This document shows positions 1 through 6,150 of a stretch of 24,228 nt of DNA, one piece after another. The DNA comes from Aquimarina sp. (GTDB lineage: Bacteria > Bacteroidota > Bacteroidia > Flavobacteriales > Flavobacteriaceae): NCBI GenBank assembly GCA_002697475.1, contig NZVW01000127.1, positions 1 through 24,228 on the forward strand. The letters run 5' to 3'. Numbering within the stretch: position 1 is the stretch's first letter; the number at the start of each line of letters is the position of its first letter. Made by a program: the position numbers and the translations under genes. The notes under the pieces were generated by a model. It worked only from the letters and a program-made list of their open reading frames with translations. It had not been told where the DNA came from and did not search any database.

Positions 1-1399
1 GAGCCGTTTCAATAAACTTTTCTAAAGGAACCTGGACACCAAGATCAATAACCCGGTAGTTATTGCACTGAAGAACAACGCTCACGATATTTTTTCCTAT
101 ATCATGAACATCTCCCTTAACCGTGGCCATAAGTACTTTACCGGCAGAGCCATTACCTTGTTTTGATTGAGGTGCTTTCTTTTTATGCTCTTCAATATAA
201 GGTAATAAGTAAGCTACTGCTCTTTTCATCACTCTGGCTGATTTTACCACTTGTGGTAAAAACATTTTACCAGAGCCAAAGAGATCTCCAACCACATTCA
301 TCCCGGTCATTAAATGTCCTTCAATAACATCAAGTGGTCTATCCGATTTCTTTCTGGCTTCTTCTACGTCCTCAACTATATATTGATCAATACCTTTAAC
401 CAACGCTCTTGTAATTCTATTTTGCAATGGTTCTTCTCTCCAGGAGAGATCAACTACTTTTTCTTTTGCAGAACCTTTTACTGTTTCAGCAAAGTCCAAT
501 AATCGCTCTGTTGCATCAGACCTTCGATCAAGGATAACGTCTTCAACATGCTCTAATAAATCTTTGGGAATATCATCATAGACTTCAAGCATAGCAGGGT
601 TTACGATACCTATATTCATCCCAGCCTTAATCGCATGATACAGAAAAACAGAATGCATTGCTTCTCTCACCACATCATTACCACGAAAGGAGAACGAAAC
701 GTTACTAACACCACCGCTTACACTGCAATATGGTAAGTTTTGTCTAACCCATCTGGTCGCTTCAATAAAATCTATTGCATTTCTTCTATGTTCATCCATC
801 CCTGTGGCTACAGGAAAGATATTGAGATCAAAAATGATATCCTCAGGAGGAAAGTTTACCTGACCTACCAGAATTTCATAAGATCGTTTAGCAATTTCAA
901 TTCTACGATCATAATTATCGGCCTGCCCTACTTCATCAAAAGCCATTACAATCACAGCTGCTCCATATCTTTTTATGGCCTTCGCGTGCTTTATAAACTC
1001 TTCTTCACCTTCTTTAAGACTAATAGAATTCACAACACATTTACCCTGAACAACCTGTAATCCGGCCTCAATGATTTCCCATTTAGAGCTATCGATCATA
1101 ATAGGAACTCTGGCAATATCAGGTTCAGAAACGATTAGATTAAGAAACTTGACCATAGCTTCCTTGCCATCAATCAAGCCATCGTCCATATTGATATCAA
1201 TAATCTGAGCTCCGCCTTCAACCTGATGTCTGGCTATGGAAAGCGCTTCATCAAAGTTTTCTTCTTTTATTAATCGAAGAAATCTACGTGATCCTGCAAC
1301 ATTGGTACGCTCACCAACATTGACAAAGTTAGACTCCGGAGTAATTACTAATGGTTCTAAACCTGACAACTTCATATATCTTACTTCCTTACCACTCAT
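1..1399 (-). CDS. metH: Cobalamin-dependent methionine synthase, C-terminal part (partial, runs off the left edge)
   Basis: This is the second polypeptide of a split B12-dependent methionine synthase. It binds methyltetrahydrofolate and cobalamin and supplies the methyl group for homocysteine to methionine. I translated it from the minus strand: it is open for 466 codons and continues past base 1. Residues about 10-300 form the pterin-binding domain, with NVGERTN at 27-33 and a DINMDDG motif near residue 70. The four-helix cap with KMFLPQVV lies near residue 373. The cobalamin-binding motif DVHDIGKN (the DxHxxG signature with the lower-ligand histidine) is near residue 427. The rest of the B12 domain and any SAM-binding reactivation domain lie outside the window. 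The start ATG overlaps the stop of the upstream homocysteine-binding gene as ATGA, which supports both the start and translational coupling. Confidence 0.96.
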   Translation of the reverse strand, partial: MSGKEVRYMKLSGLEPLVITPESNFVNVGERTNVAGSRRFLRLIKEENFDEALSIARHQVEGGAQIIDINMDDGLIDGKEAMVKFLNLIVSEPDIARVPIMIDSSKWEIIEAGLQVVQGKCVVNSISLKEGEEEFIKHAKAIKRYGAAVIVMAFDEVGQADNYDRRIEIAKRSYEILVGQVNFPPEDIIFDLNIFPVATGMDEHRRNAIDFIEATRWVRQNLPYCSVSGGVSNVSFSFRGNDVVREAMHSVFLYHAIKAGMNIGIVNPAMLEVYDDIPKDLLEHVEDVILDRRSDATERLLDFAETVKGSAKEKVVDLSWREEPLQNRITRALVKGIDQYIVEDVEEARKKSDRPLDVIEGHLMTGMNVVGDLFGSGKMFLPQVVKSARVMKRAVAYLLPYIEEHKKKAPQSKQGNGSAGKVLMATVKGDVHDIGKNIVSVVLQCNNYRVIDLGVQVPLEKFIETA

Positions 1400-2409
1400 A
1401 CAACAGCTTTTTTTGAAGTGTTTCTAGGTTTGTATTCTTTAACAAGTTCTGCAATTGCGTTTATATGCTCTGGAGTGGTTCCACAGCATCCTCCTACTAT
1501 ATTTACCAATTGCTTATCCAGATACTCTTTAATCTGAGATGCCATTTGCTCAGGGGTTTCGTCATACTCTCCAAATGCATTGGGTAAGCCCGCATTAGGA
1601 TGCGCTGAAATAGCAAAATCCGATTTATGTGCTAATACTTCGAGATGTGGTGTAAGTTGATTAGCCCCTAAAGCACAGTTTAAACCTACAGATAATAGAG
1701 GGATATGGGAAATAGAAATTAAAAAAGCTTCTGCCGTTTGACCAGACAGCGTCCTTCCACTAGCATCCGTAATTGTACCACTAACCATTACCGGAACATT
1801 TATAGATCTTTCATCCTTTACCTCTTCAATAGCAAATAAAGCTGCTTTGGCATTAAGTGTATCAAAAACAGTCTCTACCAATAAAATATCAACCCCTCCA
1901 TCTAAGAGTGCTTCAACTTGTTGTTTATAAGCGACTTTAAGTTCATTGAAACTAACAGCGCGATATCCCGGATCATTAACATCCGGTGACATGCTAGCAG
2001 TTTTATTTGTTGGTCCTATAGAACCGGCAACAAATCTGGGTTTATGTGGCTCTTTATGTGTAAACTCATCGGCTACCTCTTTGGCTATTAAAGCAGACTG
2101 ATAATTTAGCTCATATACCAACTCTTCCATTTCATAATCTGCCATTGCTATAGTGGTACCAGAAAATGTATTTGTTTCTACAATATCAGCCCCTGCATCA
2201 AAGTAAAGTCGGTGAATTTCTTTAATAGCTTCAGGCTGTGTAATACTAAGAAGATCATTATTACCTTGAAGAGGTACAGCCCAATTCATAAAACGCTCTC
2301 CCCTGAAATCATCTTCTGTAAACTTATGACGTTGTAGCATGGTCCCCATAGCTCCATCAAGAACCAGAATTCTGCTTTTCAAAATATCTTCTATTTTATC
2401 TTTCTCCAT
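1396..2409 (-). CDS. metH: Methionine synthase, homocysteine S-methyltransferase subunit (MetH N-terminal domain)
   Basis: This 337-residue protein is the homocysteine-binding module, the N-terminal barrel in one-piece MetH such as that of E. coli. It shows LDGAMGTMLQ at residues 17-26 and DIVETNTF at 75-82. The zinc-ligand cysteines are C245 in GLNCALG and C308-C309 in GGCCGTTPEH. These features cover a complete homocysteine S-methyltransferase barrel, and the protein ends soon after the double cysteine, as expected for a standalone module. It overlaps the downstream pterin/cobalamin gene by four bases (ATGA), so the two polypeptides probably form one enzyme made in equal amounts. A SAM-I riboswitch lies about 90 bp upstream, so expression should fall when SAM is abundant. 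Split MetH proteins are common in Bacteroidetes, so this is not a broken gene. Confidence 0.96.
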   Translation of the reverse strand: MEKDKIEDILKSRILVLDGAMGTMLQRHKFTEDDFRGERFMNWAVPLQGNNDLLSITQPEAIKEIHRLYFDAGADIVETNTFSGTTIAMADYEMEELVYELNYQSALIAKEVADEFTHKEPHKPRFVAGSIGPTNKTASMSPDVNDPGYRAVSFNELKVAYKQQVEALLDGGVDILLVETVFDTLNAKAALFAIEEVKDERSINVPVMVSGTITDASGRTLSGQTAEAFLISISHIPLLSVGLNCALGANQLTPHLEVLAHKSDFAISAHPNAGLPNAFGEYDETPEQMASQIKEYLDKQLVNIVGGCCGTTPEHINAIAELVKEYKPRNTSKKAVV

Positions 2410-2498
2410 TTAGGTATATCAATATATTAGATTTGGAACTAGCCAAAACAATATGTATCAAGAAAGAATATAAGGAAAGTACAGTGACTTTGTATTCA

Positions 2499-2602
2499 TA
2501 TTATCTTTTCTCTCTAAAGAGATAGAATGTAGCACCTTCTTTATAGCATAAAGGGTTGCTAAGGTTTCTAAGGGTCTATTCCCTCCACCTTTCTTGATAA
2601 CA
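2499..2602 (-). promoter_or_regulatory. SAM-I (S-box) riboswitch upstream of split metH
   Basis: Read on the minus strand, the conserved S-box core is present in order: TTATCAAGAAAGGTGGAGGG, then GACCC, GAAACCTTAGCAACC, AAGGTGCTA, and a closing GATAA. The outer P1 helix can form seven pairs (TGTTATC with GATAATA, one G-U). The AAGAAAGG / GGTGGAGGGA region is the kink-turn and P2 side. The element ends about 90 nt before the metH start codon. SAM binding to this class normally lowers expression of methionine genes. No classic terminator with a long U-tract follows. A segment at 2456-2466 is perfectly complementary to the aptamer's 5' strand at 2589-2599 and may act in switching. Confidence 0.95.
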
Positions 2603-2620
2603 CATTGTATTTATAAGAAC

Positions 2621-2641
2621 TTAGTGATAATCTATCACTAA
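2621..2641. promoter_or_regulatory. Perfect 9-bp palindrome at the expected metH transcription start (possible operator)
   Basis: The arms TTAGTGATA (2621-2629) and TATCACTAA (2633-2641) are perfect inverted repeats around a 3-bp spacer. The element lies between the candidate minus-strand promoter and the SAM-I riboswitch, at about +1 to +20. Its size and symmetry fit a dimeric repressor site. It could also be a small 5' hairpin in the leader RNA. No such palindrome is present upstream of the other SAM-I riboswitch in this window. Confidence 0.5.
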
Positions 2642-2648
2642 TGATGCA

Positions 2649-2689
2649 CAAAGTAAAGACATAGTCTTTTGTTATGCAAGTTTCTTATC
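2649..2689 (-). promoter_or_regulatory. Candidate Bacteroidetes promoter for metH
   Basis: On the minus strand a TTG (2689-2687) is followed after 20 nt by TTACTTTG (2656-2649), one mismatch from the Bacteroidetes TAnnTTTG box. The spacing fits the usual range, and transcription would begin about 40 nt before the riboswitch. A second perfect palindrome, AAAGAC-N3-GTCTTT (2655-2669), overlaps the spacer. The remaining bases up to 2757 hold nothing else that I recognise. Confidence 0.45.
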
Positions 2690-2757
2690 ATTTAAAATAA
2701 AACTTAATTCACTGCAACGATAAGTTAAATTTTCAGTTTAATATTAAAAACTACGAA

Positions 2758-3156
2758 ATGGCCTTTCTCAACAAAAGAATCACCTTTATTTCACTCCTTT
2801 TGCTCATACCAGTTATCATCTTCTTTTCTCTAACAGGAGACGCGACATTTAGGTATGGGGCTGTTTACCTTCAACCTCAGCTTATTAATGATGCTATTGA
2901 AATAGCAAACAAAGATCCTGAGGTCAAAAGTGAATTTGGTGAAATTGCTCCGACTGATATCTTTAGGCTTCTTGAAGGAGAAGTCTATTACCCACAGAGT
3001 ACTTCTCAGGTTAAATTAACCATAGGCTTAAGAAATACTTTAGATAAAAAAGCAAAATTAGATATTGTGGCTTCCAAAAAAAATGAAATATGGGAATATC
3101 ACAAAATTACAGTACGAATAAAAAAGCCTGAAAAGAAAAGGATTATAGTATTATAA
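2758..3156 (+). CDS. Membrane-anchored protein resembling the Coa1/Tim21-like cytochrome oxidase assembly family
   Basis: This 132-residue protein has a short basic N-terminus and one hydrophobic segment at about residues 9-26, with no lipobox cysteine. It is probably a single-pass anchor with the rest facing the periplasm. The remaining roughly 100 residues (ANKDPEVKSEFGEI, then a beta-rich stretch ending in IWEYHKITVRIKKP) have the layout I associate with bacterial relatives of Coa1/Tim21: an acidic-helix 'np-v-elG' motif, then strands ending in a W-x-hydrophobic strand. That assignment rests on pattern memory and is tentative. It is the only plus-strand gene between the metH and sulfate operons, and its stop lies five bases from the end of the convergent ferredoxin gene. 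I see no functional link to sulfur metabolism. Confidence 0.8.
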   Translation: MAFLNKRITFISLLLLIPVIIFFSLTGDATFRYGAVYLQPQLINDAIEIANKDPEVKSEFGEIAPTDIFRLLEGEVYYPQSTSQVKLTIGLRNTLDKKAKLDIVASKKNEIWEYHKITVRIKKPEKKRIIVL

Positions 3157-3161
3157 TAAGT

Positions 3162-3482
3162 CTAAGATTCAGGAGCCAATTCTACTTCAAGCCCGTCCAA
3201 CTCTGGTGTAATCCGAATTTGACAACCTAATCTGCTATTATCCTCTACATAAAATGCTTCAGCTAACATTAAATCTTCATCATAACTCATTTCCGGTAAT
3301 TGATGATCAGAAAGCACGTAGCATTGGCAGGATGCACACATAGCCATACCTCCACAAGTACCCTCTACAGGTAGTTCATATGCTTTACAAACCTCCATCA
3401 GGTTCATATTCATATCAGTAGGAGCCTGAACTTCATGTATCACTCCTTCTCTGTCTTTAATCTTTATGGTTATATCTGACAT
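3162..3482 (-). CDS. [2Fe-2S] ferredoxin, adrenodoxin type
   Basis: This 106-residue soluble protein carries one [2Fe-2S] cluster and transfers single electrons. The ligands are C43, C49 and C52 in GTCGGMAMCASC (Cx5Cx2C) and C87 in RLGCQI, the arrangement of adrenodoxin/Isc-type ferredoxins. Length is normal for the family. It lies directly downstream of a ferredoxin-NADP reductase gene and at the end of the operon encoding a ferredoxin-type sulfite reductase, so it is the likely electron carrier between them. A hairpin with a T-tract lies between it and the reductase gene, so it may be made at a different level from the rest of the operon or from its own promoter. The start at 3482 is the only ATG compatible with a full N-terminal strand. 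Confidence 0.93.
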   Translation of the reverse strand: MSDITIKIKDREGVIHEVQAPTDMNMNLMEVCKAYELPVEGTCGGMAMCASCQCYVLSDHQLPEMSYDEDLMLAEAFYVEDNSRLGCQIRITPELDGLEVELAPES

Positions 3483-3499
3483 GGATACTTATCATTTAT

Positions 3500-3545
3500 A
3501 AAAAAACCTCGCAAATATACCGAAAGTTCAGTATTGCATGCGAGG
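3500..3545 (-). terminator. Hairpin with T-tract between the ferredoxin reductase and ferredoxin genes
   Basis: On the minus strand CCTCGCA (3545-3539) pairs with TGCGAGG (3513-3507). Inner pairing of AATAC with GTATATT is possible. Seven T residues (3506-3500) follow at once. This has the form of an intrinsic terminator or attenuator at the end of the eight-gene sulfate operon, only about 17 nt before the ferredoxin start codon. Confidence 0.7.
3512..3519 (-). promoter_or_regulatory. Candidate -7 box for the ferredoxin gene, inside the terminator hairpin
   Basis: The minus strand reads TATATTTG here, an exact match to the Bacteroidetes TAnnTTTG box. It lies within the loop and 3' arm of the terminator hairpin. 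No clear TTG is present at the right distance upstream. Transcription from it would start in the T-tract and give a very short leader for the ferredoxin gene. Confidence 0.35.
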
Positions 3546-3565
3546 ATTCTAATATATGATTTTTA

Positions 3566-4627
3566 TTATATAATAGCTTTTACTACTTCTTTTTTAGCTT
3601 CCTTCTTAGTTCCATCAAATCCTTCAACACCTCCAACAGTAGTATATTTCATAACATACTTTTTATCCGGAAATATTCTTTGATATGCACTTTGACACAT
3701 AATTGCAGCTTCATGAAAACCTGAAAGAATTAATTTTAATTTACCCGGATATGTATTTACATCACCAATAGCATAAATTCCCGGGATATTGGTTTGATAA
3801 TCGTAAGCATTATTAACTTTAATAGCATTCTTTTCAATTTCTAACCCCCAGTTTCCTATGGGACCTAATTTAGGTGACAGCCCAAAAAGAGGAATAAAAT
3901 AGTCTGTATCCAATTGAATATCTCCTTTGGTTTTATGCTTAATACCCACTGCGGTAAGATGATCTTCACCTTTCAATTCTTTAACCTCGGCCTCTGTAAT
4001 TAAATTCACCTTTCCTAATTTTGATAATTCTGCAACTCTATCTACAGAATCTAATGCTCCTCTAAATTCATTTCTTCTATGTACAAGAGAAACCTCACTA
4101 GCCACTTCAGCAAGGAAAATTGTCCAGTCCAGAGCAGAGTCACCACCTCCGGCAATTACTACCCTTTTATCTCTGTACACTTCCGGATCTCTAATGATAT
4201 AAGCTACTCCGTTATCTTCAAATTTTTCGATATTAGGAATAGGAGGTTTACGTGGTTCAAAAGAACCTAATCCACCTGCAATGGCTACTACAGGCGCATT
4301 ATGTTGTGTACCCTTATTAGTTGTTACTAAAAAAGTATCGTCTTCTAATTTTTCAATAGTTTCTGCACGTTCTCCTAAGGTAAAACCAGGACTAAAAGGT
4401 TTAATCTGTTCCATTAAGTTATCCACCAGTTGTCCTGCCATAATCTCAGGAAAACCAGGAATGTCATATATAGGCTTTTTTGGATAAATCTCTGCACATT
4501 GTCCACCTGGTTGAGGTAATGCATCTATAAGATGCGTTTTTAATTTTAATAATCCTGCCTCAAACACAGTAAATAAACCTGTTGGTCCTGCTCCGATAAT
4601 TAAAATATCCGTCTTAATCATGCTCAA
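3566..4627 (-). CDS. Ferredoxin-NADP reductase, thioredoxin-reductase-like (type 2)
   Basis: This 353-residue flavoprotein moves electrons from NADPH to ferredoxin. The FAD-binding GAGPTG is at residues 12-17, GGQCAEIYPKKPIYDIPGFP at 41-60, the NADPH-binding GGGDSA at 160-165 with HRR at 183-185 for the 2'-phosphate, and the second FAD motif GIYAIGDV at 283-290. The redox-active CxxC of thioredoxin reductases is absent, which separates it from TrxB and fits the YumC-like ferredoxin reductases. The GGQ...YP..YDIPGFP motif is also typical of that group. It overlaps the upstream siroheme gene by 14 bp; a start two codons later (M3) is possible. With the ferredoxin downstream it forms a plausible electron chain to the sulfite reductase of this operon. 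Ferredoxin specificity is inferred. Confidence 0.88.
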   Translation of the reverse strand: MSMIKTDILIIGAGPTGLFTVFEAGLLKLKTHLIDALPQPGGQCAEIYPKKPIYDIPGFPEIMAGQLVDNLMEQIKPFSPGFTLGERAETIEKLEDDTFLVTTNKGTQHNAPVVAIAGGLGSFEPRKPPIPNIEKFEDNGVAYIIRDPEVYRDKRVVIAGGGDSALDWTIFLAEVASEVSLVHRRNEFRGALDSVDRVAELSKLGKVNLITEAEVKELKGEDHLTAVGIKHKTKGDIQLDTDYFIPLFGLSPKLGPIGNWGLEIEKNAIKVNNAYDYQTNIPGIYAIGDVNTYPGKLKLILSGFHEAAIMCQSAYQRIFPDKKYVMKYTTVGGVEGFDGTKKEAKKEVVKAII

Positions 4628-5222
4628 CTTCTTTTTTCTCTATTAATCCTTTGGTGAATTCATTTAGTGTTTCCACTTTTTGCTCAAAATCACCTTTAAT
4701 TGTTTTTCTGTATTCATTTAGATTCTTCACTAAGTCATCAATATTTTCCGGGATGACTTCTTCAAAGAACTGTCTTAATCTTTTTGCTGTTGTAGGAGAT
4801 TTTCCGTTGGTTGAAATAGCAACTTTTACATTTCCTTTAGTCACTATACCTCCCATATAAAAATCACAATATGGTGGATTATCTGCTACATTAACTAATT
4901 TACTTTTTTTTCTACAATCCTTATAAACTTTAATATTCACTTCCGGAATATCAGTTGTTGCTATTACAATATGTTTATTTTTTAAATACCGTTTGTGGTA
5001 CTTTTTTTTAATCATTTTCACCCCAAACTTTTCAGCTAATCGTACTGTATTTTCCCTGTACATAGGAGAAACCATAGTTACTCTGGCATCCGGACTTGAT
5101 TTCAGTAAAAAGGTAAGTTTTTCTTCAGCTACATTTCCTCCTCCTACTATAAGAACTTCAAGGTTTTTTACTTTTAAAAAAACAGGATATAAATTGTTTC
5201 TTTCATCCATTATATTCTCCAT
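4614..5222 (-). CDS. sirC: Precorrin-2 dehydrogenase / sirohydrochlorin ferrochelatase (Met8p/SirC-like)
   Basis: This 202-residue protein is a standalone version of the N-terminal half of E. coli CysG. It oxidises precorrin-2 with NAD and may insert iron to give siroheme. The dinucleotide-binding motif VGGGNVAEEK is at residues 26-35, and the family motif ISTNGKSPTTAKRLRQ is near residues 136-151. The length fits Met8p/SirC proteins without a methyltransferase domain. Its partner CobA is encoded eight bases upstream, so the CysG activities are split between two adjacent genes. Whether it chelates iron itself cannot be read from the sequence. An alternative start at M5 is possible. Confidence 0.92.
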   Translation of the reverse strand: MENIMDERNNLYPVFLKVKNLEVLIVGGGNVAEEKLTFLLKSSPDARVTMVSPMYRENTVRLAEKFGVKMIKKKYHKRYLKNKHIVIATTDIPEVNIKVYKDCRKKSKLVNVADNPPYCDFYMGGIVTKGNVKVAISTNGKSPTTAKRLRQFFEEVIPENIDDLVKNLNEYRKTIKGDFEQKVETLNEFTKGLIEKKEVEHD

Positions 5223-5230
5223 CTTTAGCC

Positions 5231-6001
5231 TTAAGATACAACTTGTTCTTTAATTTTATTCAAAACTTTCGTCACATCCGCTCTTTGTTCCACTACTTCT
5301 CCGATAACAATTATTGCCGGAGAGGATAACTTTTGCTCAGCGACAACCTGTTCTATAGTTTCTATTGTTCCAAAACCAAACTGCTCATTTTCAGTAGTCC
5401 CGTTTTGAATTATCGCTACAGGAACCTCTCTTTTATTTTGGTCTGCAAAGATACGAACTATTTCACTTAGCTTACCCATACCCATTAAAATTACCACAGT
5501 GGCGTTTGATTTTGCTGCCAGGTAAACGTCCTGTGATAATTTATGGGTTTTAGTAGTTCCGGTAATTACCCAGAAGCTTTCTGCACTTCCTCTTTTAGTA
5601 AGTGGAATCCCCTGATAAGCGGGTACAGCAAAGGCTGATGAAATCCCCGGAACAACATTACACGTTATATTATAATTACGTACATAATCAATTTCTTCTG
5701 CTCCACGTCCAAAAATAAAAGGATCTCCGCCTTTTAATCTTACAACATGTCCTTTAGATTTTGCCCTATCCACAATCAATTCATTAATCTGATCCTGATG
5801 ATACGCATAGCAACCTTTTCTTTTACCTACAAATATCTTTTCAGCATCCGGAGCATAGCTTAGTAAGGTTTCATTAATCAATGCATCATATAAAATTACA
5901 TCTGCAGACTGCAATGCTTTTATGGCCTTTAGTGTTATCAAGTCAGGATCTCCCGGGCCGGCTCCAACAACTGTTAACTGTGGTTTTATATTAGTTTTCA
6001 T
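5231..6001 (-). CDS. cobA: Uroporphyrinogen-III C-methyltransferase (SUMT)
   Basis: This 256-residue SAM-dependent enzyme methylates uroporphyrinogen III twice to precorrin-2, the first step towards siroheme and cobalamin. Motifs seen are VGAGPGDPDLITLKA (residues 12-26), VRLKGGDPFIFGRGAEE (87-103) and VPGISSAFAVPAYQGIPLT (117-135), the classic tetrapyrrole methylase signatures. Length is typical of a single-domain SUMT. It is followed closely by sirC and preceded by the sulfite reductase that needs siroheme. The 149-bp gap upstream holds weak inverted repeats (AATCATT/AATGATT) but no promoter that I can defend. The cluster's methionine synthase also needs a corrinoid, so precorrin-2 could feed both cofactors, though no later cobalamin genes are in view. 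Confidence 0.95.
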   Translation of the reverse strand: MKTNIKPQLTVVGAGPGDPDLITLKAIKALQSADVILYDALINETLLSYAPDAEKIFVGKRKGCYAYHQDQINELIVDRAKSKGHVVRLKGGDPFIFGRGAEEIDYVRNYNITCNVVPGISSAFAVPAYQGIPLTKRGSAESFWVITGTTKTHKLSQDVYLAAKSNATVVILMGMGKLSEIVRIFADQNKREVPVAIIQNGTTENEQFGFGTIETIEQVVAEQKLSSPAIIVIGEVVEQRADVTKVLNKIKEQVVS

Positions 6002-6150
6002 CTGTTTCGTATTATTGTTATTTCAACAGTCAGATGGAATTTGCCAATAACTTATCTCTATTGATATTAAGAATCATTATGGCTCATTTCATAATTTCAA
6101 TTTTTAATGATTTTCAGTTTAAAGTAGTTACCTATAACTGAAAAAAAACC

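Noticed and set aside
740..1427. Plus-strand open frames of 63-106 codons antisense to metH
   Set aside because: The minus strand encodes a full, conserved MetH sequence across the same bases. The plus-strand products have low-complexity composition and no recognisable motif.
4079..5253. Plus-strand open frames antisense to the ferredoxin reductase and siroheme genes
   Set aside because: They mirror strongly conserved minus-strand genes and have no leader or promoter of their own.
6002..6150. A regulatory RNA in the gap before cobA
   Set aside because: Only weak inverted repeats (AATCATT/AATGATT, TTATG/CATAA) are seen. No known riboswitch core, including cobalamin, is recognisable.
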